Part shown: positions 6,668 to 14,938 of the stretch, one piece after another
Layout: every line of letters begins with the position of its first letter
Numbering within the stretch: the stretch's first letter is position 1
DNA from: an uncultured Amaricoccus sp.
Lineage (GTDB): Bacteria; Pseudomonadota; Alphaproteobacteria; Rhodobacterales; Rhodobacteraceae
Length of the DNA: 35,671 nt
NCBI RefSeq assembly: GCF_937891315.1
Contig: NZ_CALAGI010000088.1
Coordinates: 1 to 35,671 of the forward strand
Direction of reading: 5' to 3'
Notes under the pieces: generated by a model
Told to the model about the DNA's origin: nothing
Database searches by the model: none
What the model saw: the letters and a program-made list of their open reading frames with translations, nothing else
Translations under genes and position numbers: made by a program

Positions 6668-8244
6668 TGGTCGGCGCGGATCATGTCGGCGGCCTTTTCC
6701 GCGATCATGATCGTCGGCGCGTTGGTATTGGAGGAGACGACGGCCGGCATGATCGAGGCATCGACCACCCGAAGCCGCGCGATCCCGTTGAAGCGCAGCC
6801 GCGGATCGACCACCGCGCCCGGATCCGCCCCCATCCGGCAGGTTCCGGCCGGATGATGGTCGGTCTTGGCATGCCGGCAGGCATAATCGATCAGATCCGC
6901 CTCGGTCCGAACCTCCGGCCCCGGCAGCCGCTCGGCCAGCACGAAGGGCCTGAGCGGCGCCTGCGCCATGATCTCGCGCGCCATCCGCAGCCCCTCGATC
7001 GACAGCTCGCGGTCGCGCGGATCCTGCCAGTAGTTCGGATCGATCAGCGGCGCGGCGGCCGGATCGGCGCTGGCCAGTCGCACCGTCCCCCGCGAACGCG
7101 GCCGCAGATAGGCGGAGTTCAGCGTCACCCCGCCGTTCGGCATCGCCGCCACCCCCGCCTCGATCCCCGAGCCGAGCCCGAGGTGGAACTGGATATCGGG
7201 CGAGCGCGCGTCGCGATCCGCGTACCAGAACCCCCCCGTCTCGAAGAGGCTCGAAGCCACCGGCCCGCCCCGCGTCGCGAGGTAGCGCAGCCCGGCCATG
7301 GCCGACCAGAGCGGCCGGGCATAGCGGTCATAGGTATGCGGGCCCGTCACCTCGCAGATCACGAAGAGATCGAGATGATCCTGGAAATTCGACCCCACCC
7401 CCGGCTGGTCGAAGACCGGCTTCACCCCGACTTCGGCCAGATGATCCGCCGGCCCGATCCCCGACAGCATCAGCATTCGCGGCGAGCCGATGGCGCCCGA
7501 GCAGAGGATGACCTCCTGCGCCGCCGTGATCCGGGCCCCGTCCATCATCTCGACCCCGACCGCGCGGCCGCCCTCGACCAGCAGGCGCCGGACCTGCGCG
7601 CCGGTGCGCACCGTCAGGTTCGGGCGGTGCCGGTTCGGCGCCAGATAGGCCATCGCCGCGGAGGACCGCCGCGCGGCGCGCTGCGTCAACTGGTAGTAGC
7701 CGACGCCGTCCTGCCGCGCCCCCGCCATGTCGAGATTGCGCGGAATGCCGAGCGCGCCGGCGGCGGCGAAATAGGCCTCGCAGATCGGCAGCGGCGCCGC
7801 CGGCCGCGAAACCCCCAGCGGCCCGCCCCGCCCGTGATAGCGGTCGTCCCAGCTGTCATTGTCCTCGGCCTTGCGGAAATACGGCAGCACATCCTCGTAG
7901 GACCAGCCCTCGCACCCCATCTGCCGCCACTCGTCATAGTCGAGCGCGTTGCCCCGCGTGTAGATCTGCGCATTGATCGCCGAGCCGCCGCCGATCACCT
8001 TCGCCTGGGTATAGCGGATCACCATGTCCTTCATGTGCCGCTGCGGCACCGTCTGCCAGCCCCAGGAGCCGATGCCCTTGGTCATTTTCGCAAAACCCGC
8101 CGGCAGGTGGTAGAACGGGTGCCGGTCGGTCCCCCCGGCTTCGAGCAGCAGCACGGTGGCGGACGCCTCCTCGCTCAACCGCGCGGCCAGAACGCACCCG
8201 GCCGAACCGCCGCCGACGATCACGAAATCGAACCCTTCGGCCAT
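6664..8244 (-). CDS. GMC-family FAD oxidoreductase (choline dehydrogenase-like)
   Basis: A 526-residue glucose-methanol-choline oxidoreductase. The N-terminal FAD Rossmann motif is VIVGGGSAGCVLAARLSE with the ribose-binding Glu in LLLEAG (residues 8-37). The family signature GGGSAINAQIYTRGNALDYDEW lies near residues 85-106. The C-terminal active site has the His pair at 463-464 in HHPAGTCRMG and Asn508 in NTNAPT, matching the His-Asn pair of choline oxidase. It oxidises a primary or secondary alcohol to a carbonyl, passing electrons to oxygen or an acceptor. It shares one base with the SDR stop (TGATG) and four with DUF993, so translation is coupled. There is no signal peptide, suggesting a cytoplasmic enzyme. 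The substrate is inferred to be a sugar-derived alcohol. Confidence 0.92.
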   Translation of the reverse strand: MAEGFDFVIVGGGSAGCVLAARLSEEASATVLLLEAGGTDRHPFYHLPAGFAKMTKGIGSWGWQTVPQRHMKDMVIRYTQAKVIGGGSAINAQIYTRGNALDYDEWRQMGCEGWSYEDVLPYFRKAEDNDSWDDRYHGRGGPLGVSRPAAPLPICEAYFAAAGALGIPRNLDMAGARQDGVGYYQLTQRAARRSSAAMAYLAPNRHRPNLTVRTGAQVRRLLVEGGRAVGVEMMDGARITAAQEVILCSGAIGSPRMLMLSGIGPADHLAEVGVKPVFDQPGVGSNFQDHLDLFVICEVTGPHTYDRYARPLWSAMAGLRYLATRGGPVASSLFETGGFWYADRDARSPDIQFHLGLGSGIEAGVAAMPNGGVTLNSAYLRPRSRGTVRLASADPAAAPLIDPNYWQDPRDRELSIEGLRMAREIMAQAPLRPFVLAERLPGPEVRTEADLIDYACRHAKTDHHPAGTCRMGADPGAVVDPRLRFNGIARLRVVDASIMPAVVSSNTNAPTIMIAEKAADMIRADQ

Positions 8245-9002
8245 CAGAGCCTCGCGATGGAAAGGCCGCCATCGACGGGGATCACCGCCCCGGTGGCGAA
8301 AGCCATGTCGCCGCGCACCAGCGGCAGGATCGCCGCGCCGATATCCGACGGCTCGCCCCAGCGGCCCGCCGGCACCAGCCCGTCGGCGATCCGCGCGGAA
8401 TGCCGGTCGCGGACGCCCGCCGTCATCGGCGTCGCGATGATGCCGGGGCGCAGGTCGAAGACGCCGATCCCCTCCGCCGCCAGCCGCGCCGCGAACAGAC
8501 GCGCCATCATCGCGGCACCGGCCTTGGAAACGCAGTAGTCGGCCCGCTCCACCGAAACCATCCCGGCGCTGACCGAGGTGATGAAGACGATCGAGCGATA
8601 GGGCGCGGCGGGCAGCGCCAGCATCCGCCGCGCCGCCGCCTGCGCCAGAAAGAAGCCGCCGCGCAGATTGACCGACAGCACGAAGTCGAAATTCTCCGGC
8701 GTCGCGTCCAGCATGTCGCCGCGCGCCGGCGAGGGCACGCCGGCGTTGGAGACGAGGCAGGAGACCGGCCCCATCTCGGCGGCGATCCGGTCCAGCAATT
8801 CCGGCGCCGCCGCCACGTCGCGCAGGTCGTGCCGGAAGTAGCGCGCCGCCTCGCCCAGTGCCGCCAGCGCCGCGCCGACCGCCGGCGTCTCCGGGGCCAC
8901 CTCCGCCGCCAGCGCGACCGAGAACCCGGCGCCGACGAGCGCCGCCGCGACGCCGAGGCCGATACCCTGCTGTCCGCCGGTGACGAGCGCGACCCGGGTC
9001 AC
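8244..9002 (-). CDS. Short-chain dehydrogenase/reductase
   Basis: A 252-residue classical SDR. The cofactor motif is TGGQQGIGLG (residues 8-17), the structural motif NAG is at 87-89, and the catalytic set is Ser143, Tyr156 and Lys160 (YCVSK). A PGII segment follows, and the C-terminus ends in the usual GAVIPVDGGLSI. The start is GTG 9002, overlapping the preceding GMC stop as GTGA; the much longer open frame upstream is only a shadow of that gene. The tight overlaps on both sides fix it within the operon. It would interconvert a hydroxyl and keto group of the imported sugar or a cleavage product with NAD(P)H. The substrate cannot be named from sequence. Confidence 0.9.
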   Translation of the reverse strand: MTRVALVTGGQQGIGLGVAAALVGAGFSVALAAEVAPETPAVGAALAALGEAARYFRHDLRDVAAAPELLDRIAAEMGPVSCLVSNAGVPSPARGDMLDATPENFDFVLSVNLRGGFFLAQAAARRMLALPAAPYRSIVFITSVSAGMVSVERADYCVSKAGAAMMARLFAARLAAEGIGVFDLRPGIIATPMTAGVRDRHSARIADGLVPAGRWGEPSDIGAAILPLVRGDMAFATGAVIPVDGGLSIARL

Positions 9003-10474
9003 GCCCCGAGATCCCGGCTCGTGATGTGATCCGCCACCCTGAGCGCCTGCGCCGCGATGGTCAGGGCCGGGTTCACCGCGGCCGAGGTCGGCAGGAAGCT
9101 CGCATCCACCACGAAAAGGTTCGGGTGGTCGTGCGCGCGGCAGAAGATGTCGAGCACGCTGGTCGCCGGATCCCGCCCCATCCGCGCCGTGCCGCACTGA
9201 TGCGACGGCGTGCGCCGGTCGAACGCCCGCGACAGCACGATCGGAAAGCCCGCGCGGCGCAGCAGCCCCTTCAGCTTTGTCACCAGCGCCTCGTGCGCCG
9301 CCCAGTTCGAGCGCCGCCAGTCGAGCACGATCCGCTCGCCCGCCAGCGTCACCCGGCTCGCGGGATCGGGCAGATCCTCGCTCATCGCATAGAGATCGAT
9401 CGCATGGCTGGCGACCCAGTTCGCGAGCGGCGCCGGCAGCCGGGCGGTGGCGGCGAGGATCGGCCCCGAGATCTTGCCGAGCAGCTGGATATTGCCGAGC
9501 GGCGTGCCATCCACGCCGCCGGTCAGGTAGAAATCGTTGACCATCAGCGTCTTCTGATAGATCGCGTCGTTGCGGCGCAGCGGATGCAGCGCCAGCACCG
9601 CGGAACTGTTGTGGTTCATGAAATTGCGCCCCACCTGATCGGAGCGGTTGGCAAGGCCGGAGCGCAGCAGCAGCACGGCGGAATTGACCGCGCCGGCCGA
9701 CAGAACCACGAGCGGCGCGGTGATCCGGCCCGGAACGCCGTCCTTTACATACTCGACCGCCGTCACCCGGCCGTCCGCCCCGGCGACCAGCCGCGTCGCC
9801 AGCGCCCCGGTTTCCAGCGTCACGTTGGGATGGGCGAGCGCCCGCGCGATACCGACGGTCTCGGCATCCATCTTCGCGCCCGTGGTGTCGGGAAAGGCGT
9901 CCCATGGCGTGCGCGCCCGGTCGAGCCAGCGCGCGATATCGACCCCGAGCGGCAGCGAGGCGGGACGCAGCCCGACCCGCCGCAGGCGGGCGCGCAGATC
10001 GGCGATTGCCGGCTCGTCCGGCACCGGGGCATGGGGATAGGCGCCGGAATGCCGCGGCTCGCTCGGATCCTGCCCGGCGTCGCCCCGCACCTGATAGAGT
10101 TCCTCCGCCGCCTGATACCAGGGCTCGAACGCGTCATAGCTGATCGGCCAGCCCGGCGTGGTGCCGCCCCTGTGGCGCAGCGGGCTGAAATCCTCGGCGC
10201 GGTAGCGGATCAGCACGGCGCCATAGAACTTCGAATTGCCGCCGACATAATAGTAGTTGCCGGGGTTGAAGGCCGCGCCCTCGGGCGTGAACCAGATTTC
10301 ATCCGGCCGGAAATGCCCCCGGCCGAAGATTGCCTTGTCGTCCCGCGCTTCGGGACAGTCGGCCAGCCGCCGCCCGCGCTCCAGGATCACGACGCGGCGG
10401 CCGGTGGGCGCGAGCGCCGCCGCGAGCGTGGCCCCACCGATGCCGGAGCCGATGATGACGATGTCGGGTTCCAT
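8999..10474 (-). CDS. GMC-family FAD oxidoreductase, sugar oxidoreductase-like
   Basis: A 491-residue GMC protein, distinct from the choline-dehydrogenase-like one downstream. It has the FAD motif IVIIGSGIGGATLAAAL (residues 5-21) with Glu in VVILERG, and YVGGNSKFYGAVL near residue 77, resembling the flavin-proximal segment of pyranose-oxidising GMC members. The C-terminal active site has His425 in HQCGTARMG and Asn468 in VNPALTIAAQA. The motif set recalls pyranose oxidases and bacterial glycoside 3-dehydrogenase subunits more than choline dehydrogenase. No Tat signal or partner cytochrome is visible, so the electron acceptor is unknown. In this operon it is a good candidate for oxidising a ring hydroxyl of a pyranose such as 1,5-anhydroglucitol; this is inferred. 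Confidence 0.9.
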   Translation of the reverse strand: MEPDIVIIGSGIGGATLAAALAPTGRRVVILERGRRLADCPEARDDKAIFGRGHFRPDEIWFTPEGAAFNPGNYYYVGGNSKFYGAVLIRYRAEDFSPLRHRGGTTPGWPISYDAFEPWYQAAEELYQVRGDAGQDPSEPRHSGAYPHAPVPDEPAIADLRARLRRVGLRPASLPLGVDIARWLDRARTPWDAFPDTTGAKMDAETVGIARALAHPNVTLETGALATRLVAGADGRVTAVEYVKDGVPGRITAPLVVLSAGAVNSAVLLLRSGLANRSDQVGRNFMNHNSSAVLALHPLRRNDAIYQKTLMVNDFYLTGGVDGTPLGNIQLLGKISGPILAATARLPAPLANWVASHAIDLYAMSEDLPDPASRVTLAGERIVLDWRRSNWAAHEALVTKLKGLLRRAGFPIVLSRAFDRRTPSHQCGTARMGRDPATSVLDIFCRAHDHPNLFVVDASFLPTSAAVNPALTIAAQALRVADHITSRDLGA

Positions 10475-10528
10475 TGGGTCAAACCTGTATGAGTGATCGC
10501 GGTGGAAAAGGCCCCCGCGGGCCGCGCC

Positions 10529-11641
10529 TCAGCCGATCCGCGCCTCGGTGACAGGATCGAAGGCGACGGCCTTTTCCATATTGATGGCGAACGGGAAAAC
10601 CTCGCCCGGCCGGGCGTCCACATCGGCGCGGAACCGCCCCGTCACCGCCTTGCCGCCGATATGGGTCATGACGAAGGTGTCCGAACCGGCGGGCTCGGTG
10701 AGCTCGATCCGCGCGTCCAGCCGATGGATCGCGTGGCTCTTGCGGTCCGCGCCGTCCTCGTCGGTGATCGCCTCCGGCCGGATGCCGAGGATGACGTCGC
10801 GCCCGTCATGCGCGACGAGCGAGCGGTCGGGCGCGAAGGGCAGCGCCGCCGTCGCGCCGTCCGCCATCGTCACCCGCGCCACCGCCCGGCCGTTCTCCAC
10901 CGCGACCTTGGCCGGAAACAGGTTCATCGAGGGCGAGCCCATGAAGCCCGCGACGAACATGTTGGCCGGCGTGTCATAGATCTCCTTCGGCGTCCCGAGC
11001 TGCTGGACATGCCCGCCAAACATCACCGCGATCCGCGTCGAGAGGGTCAGCGCCTCGATCTGGTCGTGGGTGACATAGACGATGGTCGTCTTCAGCTTCT
11101 GGTGCAGCTTCTTGATCTCGGTCCGCATGTCGACGCGCAGCTTGGCGTCGAGGTTCGACAGCGGCTCATCGAACAGGAACACGTCGGGATCGCGCACCAG
11201 CGCCCGGCCCATGGCGACCCGCTGGCGCTGGCCGCCCGAGAGCTGGCCGGGCTTGCGGTCGAGCAGGTGCCGGATCTGCAACAGGTCGGCGACCTCGTTC
11301 ATCGCCTTTTCGCGCTCGGGCTTCGGCACCCCATGCATCTCCAGCCCGAAGACGATGTTCTGCCCGACATTCATGTTCGGGTAGAGCGCGTAGGACTGGA
11401 ACACCATGGCGATGTTGCGCTCGGCGGGCCGGACGCCGTTCATCGACCGGCCCTTGATGGCGATCTCGCCGGAGGTGACCTCCTCCAGCCCCGCGATCAT
11501 GTTGAGCAAAGTGGACTTGCCGCAGCCCGAGGGTCCGACGAGGACGAGGAATTCGCCCTCCTCGATCGAGATATCGGTTTCGTGCAGGATCTTGACCGCG
11601 CCGTAGCTCTTGGTCGCCCGCTTGATGTCGAGAAAACCCAT
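10529..11641 (-). CDS. Sugar ABC transporter ATPase (MalK/UgpC type)
   Basis: A 370-residue CUT1-type ATPase. It has Walker A GPSGCGKST (about residues 37-45), the Q-loop in MVFQSYALYP, signature LSGGQRQR, Walker B VFLFDEPLSNLD and the switch His in VTHDQ. A C-terminal TOBE/MalK regulatory domain of about 130 residues follows (GIRPEAI). Length is typical for MalK-like proteins. The ATG at 11641 is chosen; a GTG immediately before it is possible. It energises the two permeases encoded just upstream and would couple to the binding protein at 13642-14892. A 145-bp gap separates it from the second permease, holding a possible 41-codon ORF whose stop overlaps this start. Confidence 0.95.
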   Translation of the reverse strand: MGFLDIKRATKSYGAVKILHETDISIEEGEFLVLVGPSGCGKSTLLNMIAGLEEVTSGEIAIKGRSMNGVRPAERNIAMVFQSYALYPNMNVGQNIVFGLEMHGVPKPEREKAMNEVADLLQIRHLLDRKPGQLSGGQRQRVAMGRALVRDPDVFLFDEPLSNLDAKLRVDMRTEIKKLHQKLKTTIVYVTHDQIEALTLSTRIAVMFGGHVQQLGTPKEIYDTPANMFVAGFMGSPSMNLFPAKVAVENGRAVARVTMADGATAALPFAPDRSLVAHDGRDVILGIRPEAITDEDGADRKSHAIHRLDARIELTEPAGSDTFVMTHIGGKAVTGRFRADVDARPGEVFPFAINMEKAVAFDPVTEARIG

Positions 11642-11766
11642 CACCTGTCTCCCTCGGCCGATCGGCCGGCCGGCGTTAACGATTCAATCCCGAGCGTTTT
11701 GGTTGGAATACGCGCCGTGCATGCTTTGCGCATAGGATGTGCATCGAGGTTTTTCCCGTTAACCAT
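11641..11766 (-). CDS. Possible small ORF (41 aa) between permease and ATPase genes
   Basis: This 41-codon frame starts at ATG 11766 behind AGGGAG (11771-11776) with a four-base spacer. It stops in TGATG, sharing one base with the ATPase start. It nearly fills an otherwise unexplained 145-bp gap in a tightly packed operon. The product is basic in its first half (MVNGKNL, then MRKACTARIPTKT) and shows no membrane segment or known domain. It may only couple translation to the ATPase, or the gap may be plain spacer. The palindrome GGCCGATCGGCC lies at 11656-11667 within it. Coding status is uncertain. Confidence 0.3.
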   Translation of the reverse strand: MVNGKNLDAHPMRKACTARIPTKTLGIESLTPAGRSAEGDR

Positions 11767-11786
11767 TGATCTCCCTGCCATTTCCA

Positions 11787-12689
11787 TCACCCCTTCACCG
11801 ACCCCGCCATCAGCCCGCGGACGAAGTACCGCCCGGCCACGACATAGACGAGGAGGGTGGGAAGCGCGGCCATGATCGCGCCCGCGAAATGCACGTTGTA
11901 TTCCTTCACCCCCGTCGAGGACTGGACGAGGTTGTTGAGCGCGACCGTCATCGGCTGGCTGTCGAAGTCGGAGAAGGAGGCGCCGAACAGGAAGTCGTTC
12001 CAGATGTTGGTGAACTGCCAGATGACACAGACCACCGCGATCGGCCCCGACGAGGGCAGCATGATCCGCCGGAAGATGGTGAAGAACTCCGCCCCGTCGA
12101 TCTGCGCGGCCCGCACCAGCTCGGTCGGAAACTGCTGGTAGTAGTTCTTGAAATATAAGGTAGAAAAGCCGATCCCGTAGACGAGATGCACGAAGATGAG
12201 GCCCGGCACCGTTCCGGCGAGGCCCATGAGACCGAGCATCCGCGCCATCGGGATCAGCACCATCTGGAACGGGATGAAGCAAGCAAAGAGCAGCAGGCCG
12301 AAGACCAGCGTGTCACCCCGGAACCGCCATTTGGTCAGCACATAGCCGTTGAGCGCGCCGAGCACGGTCGAGAGCGCGACGGCGGGCACCACCATAAGGA
12401 TCGAATTGAGGAAGAACGGCCGGAGCCCGGTCTGGGCCACCCCGATCTGCGCCGTCGACCAGGCCGAGCCCCAGGGCGCGACGGTCCATTGTTTCGGCAG
12501 CGCCATCATGCCGCCCGCCTGAATCTCGGAGAGCGGCTTCAGAGAATTCACCACCATCACATAGAGCGGCAGCAAGTAATAGAGACAGAACAAAGCCAGC
12601 AGCGTATAGATCACGAAGCGCGCGCCGGCGCCGGTGCGAATGACCTGGGCCTCGCCCGCGGTCGACGTAGGAGCAGCCGCGGCAGCCAT
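11787..12689 (-). CDS. Sugar ABC transporter permease, MalG/GtsC type
   Basis: A 300-residue inner-membrane permease of the CUT1 (MalG-like) subfamily, with six predicted membrane segments beginning at VIYTLLALFCLYYLLPLYVM. The EAA loop that contacts the ATPase reads ELVRAAQIDGAEFFTIFRRIMLPSSGPI (two Ala-rich stretches around the conserved Gly). The N-terminus is a short cytoplasmic Ala/Thr-rich stretch. Its start shares one base with the stop of the partner permease (TAATG). It forms the translocation pore with that protein. By similarity of the whole set to Pseudomonas GtsABC, glucose- or mannose-like pyranoses are likely substrates. Confidence 0.93.
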   Translation of the reverse strand: MAAAAAPTSTAGEAQVIRTGAGARFVIYTLLALFCLYYLLPLYVMVVNSLKPLSEIQAGGMMALPKQWTVAPWGSAWSTAQIGVAQTGLRPFFLNSILMVVPAVALSTVLGALNGYVLTKWRFRGDTLVFGLLLFACFIPFQMVLIPMARMLGLMGLAGTVPGLIFVHLVYGIGFSTLYFKNYYQQFPTELVRAAQIDGAEFFTIFRRIMLPSSGPIAVVCVIWQFTNIWNDFLFGASFSDFDSQPMTVALNNLVQSSTGVKEYNVHFAGAIMAALPTLLVYVVAGRYFVRGLMAGSVKG

Positions 12690-13588
12690 TACTTCTTCTC
12701 CCGGAGTTCGGACCAGATGAACGGCACCATGATCGCCGCGATCGACATCAGCATGATCGTGGCCGAGGCGGCGCCGATGCCCATCTGGTTGCGCGTGAAG
12801 GTGTAGGAATACATGAAGGTCGCCGGCAGCTCGGTCGCCGTCCCCGGACCGCCGCCGGTCAGGGCGATGACAAGGTCGTAGGACTTGATCGCCATGTGGG
12901 CGAGCACGACGAAGGCCGACATGAAGGCGGGCCGGAGCTGCGGGATGACGATCCGCCGATAGAGCGCGAAGGTCGAGGCGCCATCAATCTGCGCGGCCTT
13001 CATCACCTCGTTGTCGATGCCGCGCAGGCCGGCGAGAAACATCGCCATCACAAAGCCCGACGACTGCCAGACGGCGGCGATGACGATGGTATAGATCGCC
13101 ATCTTCGGATCCTTGATCCATTCGAAGGTGAAGCTCTCCCACCCCCAGGACCGCACCACCGCCTGCAGCCCGATGCCGGGATCCAGAAACCACTTCCACG
13201 CCGTGCCGGTGACGATGAAGCTCAGCGCCATGGGATAGAGATAGACGGTACGGATGAACCCCTCCGCCCGGATCTTCTGGTCAAGCAGGATGGCGAGCAG
13301 GAGCCCGAGCAGGCAGCAGATCACGATATAGAGCGTGCCGAAGATCATCAGGTTGTTCACCGCGATCCCCCAGGCGCGCAGCCCGAACAGCCGCTGATAG
13401 TTCTGCCAGCCCACCCAGCCGAAGGACGGCAGGATCTTGCTGTCGGTGAAGGACAGCACGAAGGTGAAGATGATGAAGCCATAGACGAATATCAGCACGA
13501 TGGCGAAGCTCGGGCTCAGGACCAGCTTCGGCAGCGCATCGCGCAGCCAGTCCCGGCCGCCGCTTCGGGCGTGGGTGATCTGTGACAT
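12689..13588 (-). CDS. Sugar ABC transporter permease, MalF/GtsB type
   Basis: A 299-residue inner-membrane permease of the CUT1 family (binding-protein-dependent transport inner-membrane component, PF00528). The first membrane segment is LSPSFAIVLIFVYGFIIFTF, followed by five more. The EAA loop is EVMKAAQIDGASTFALYRRIVIPQLRP. It lacks the large periplasmic domain of Escherichia coli MalF, as usual for glucose-type systems. It follows the binding-protein gene by 53 bp that contain a strong hairpin, and shares one base with the next permease. Together they form the channel of the importer. Confidence 0.93.
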   Translation of the reverse strand: MSQITHARSGGRDWLRDALPKLVLSPSFAIVLIFVYGFIIFTFVLSFTDSKILPSFGWVGWQNYQRLFGLRAWGIAVNNLMIFGTLYIVICCLLGLLLAILLDQKIRAEGFIRTVYLYPMALSFIVTGTAWKWFLDPGIGLQAVVRSWGWESFTFEWIKDPKMAIYTIVIAAVWQSSGFVMAMFLAGLRGIDNEVMKAAQIDGASTFALYRRIVIPQLRPAFMSAFVVLAHMAIKSYDLVIALTGGGPGTATELPATFMYSYTFTRNQMGIGAASATIMLMSIAAIMVPFIWSELREKK

Positions 13589-13607
13589 GGACGCTCCCCG
13601 GGAGGTT

Positions 13608-13629
13608 GGGGCGGACCGGAATCCGCCCC
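13608..13629. repeat. Intercistronic hairpin after the sugar-binding protein gene
   Basis: GGGGCGGA (13608-13615) and TCCGCCCC (13622-13629) form a perfect 8-bp stem with a 6-nt loop in the 53-bp gap between the binding protein and the first permease. No T-run follows on the minus strand. Such hairpins after binding-protein genes usually protect the upstream message from 3' decay, giving more binding protein than permease. Confidence 0.55.
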
Positions 13630-13641
13630 GCGAAGGTCGGT

Positions 13642-14892
13642 TTACTGGGTCAGCTCGACGGCGCTGACCATCTCCTGCGTCGCGGTGGCGGCGTCGTACT
13701 CGCCGTTGAATTCGGCGGTGATGACGTCGTACATCGCGTTCTTCACCGCCGCCGGATTGGCATGGCCGTGCGCCATCGAGCCGAGGAGGTTGCCGGAGGT
13801 CGCGGCGGCCTTCAGTTGCTCATAGGCCTTCTGGCCGCAGGCGTCGAAATCGGCGACCGACACGTCGGTCCGCGCCGGAACCGATCCCTTGACCTTGTTG
13901 AAGGCGATCTGGAATTCCGGCGACATGATCGCCGTCACCAGCGCCGCCTGCTCCGGCTTCACCTCGTCGCCCTGCTTGAAGACCGCGAACTGGTCGGTGT
14001 TGAAGGTCACCTCCTGTTCCGTCCCGGGGAAGCGGAAGCAGAGGAAATCCTTGTCCGGTACCTTGCCGGCGTTCAGGAACTCGCCCTTGGCCCAGTCGCC
14101 CATGAACTGGAACGCCGCGTCGCCGTTGATGACCATCGCGCTCGCCAGATTCCAGTCGCGGCCCGAGAAGTTGTCATCGACGAAACCGCGGATCACCGTC
14201 ATCCGGTCGAAGGTCTCCTTCATCGTGTCCGAGCCGAGCGCCGCGGGATCAAGCTCGATGAAGGCCTTCTGGTAGAATTCGGGGCCGCCGGTCGACATCG
14301 CCACCGCGTCGAAGATCGTCGCGTCCTGCCACGGCTGGCCGCCATGGGCGACCGCGACCTTGCCGGCGTCCTTCACCTTCTGCATCGCCGCGACCAGCTC
14401 GTCCCAGGTCGTCGGTTGCGCGATGCCGAGTTCGTCGAGCAGCGGCTTGTTGGCCCAGACCCAGTTGGTCGAGTGGACATTGACCGGCGCCGCGACCCAA
14501 TGGCCGTCGTATTTCGAGAATTTCTGCAACGCCTCGGGAACCACCGCGTCCCAGCCCCCCGGACCGGCGACGGAATCAAGATTGGCCAGCGCGCCTTCCT
14601 TGGCCCAGTCGGTGATGTCGAAGCCGAGCAGCTGCACAGCGGACGGCGGGTTGCCGGCGGTCACCCGCGCGCGCAGCACGGTCATCGCCTGGGTGCCGCC
14701 GCCGCCGGCGACCGGCATGTCCTGCCAGCCGATGCCCTGCGTCTCCAGATCCTGCTTCAGCACATTGAGCGCGCCCGCCTCACCGCCGCTGGTCCACCAG
14801 TGCAGCACCTCCACGTCGGCGGCCGCCGCCACCCCGGCGGAGAGGGCCAGCGCCGCCACGGCTCCGGCGGTCCTTCCGAACATTCTTGTCAT
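13642..14892 (-). CDS. Periplasmic sugar-binding protein, glucose/mannose type (GtsA-like)
   Basis: A 416-residue extracellular solute-binding protein family 1 member. A Sec signal peptide is clear: basic MTRMFGR, hydrophobic AAGAVAALALSAGV, and likely cleavage at AAA-AD near residue 25. The mature start VEVLHWWTSGGEAGALNVLKQ is characteristic of glucose/mannose-binding proteins such as Pseudomonas GtsA. WANKPLLDELG, TTWDELVAAMQKVK and AFQFMGDWAKGEF are further conserved segments. It captures the sugar in the periplasm for the downstream permeases. The match points to a gluco-configured pyranose, compatible with 1,5-anhydrohexitols. The Shine-Dalgarno GGAGG lies about 10 bases before ATG 14892. 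Confidence 0.93.
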   Translation of the reverse strand: MTRMFGRTAGAVAALALSAGVAAAADVEVLHWWTSGGEAGALNVLKQDLETQGIGWQDMPVAGGGGTQAMTVLRARVTAGNPPSAVQLLGFDITDWAKEGALANLDSVAGPGGWDAVVPEALQKFSKYDGHWVAAPVNVHSTNWVWANKPLLDELGIAQPTTWDELVAAMQKVKDAGKVAVAHGGQPWQDATIFDAVAMSTGGPEFYQKAFIELDPAALGSDTMKETFDRMTVIRGFVDDNFSGRDWNLASAMVINGDAAFQFMGDWAKGEFLNAGKVPDKDFLCFRFPGTEQEVTFNTDQFAVFKQGDEVKPEQAALVTAIMSPEFQIAFNKVKGSVPARTDVSVADFDACGQKAYEQLKAAATSGNLLGSMAHGHANPAAVKNAMYDVITAEFNGEYDAATATQEMVSAVELTQ

Positions 14893-14938
14893 TTCTTGTC
14901 TTCCTCCACTGTTGACTTCGTCGTCTGTTCCGGGCCGG

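Noticed and set aside
11656..11667. Palindrome GGCCGATCGGCC as a LacI operator
   Set aside because: It differs from the TTGGAACGT sites at the operon promoter, and such GC palindromes are expected by chance here.
11758..11766. GTTAACCAT as a further CtrA half-site
   Set aside because: It is a lone nine-base match inside an operon, with no second half-site and no promoter nearby.
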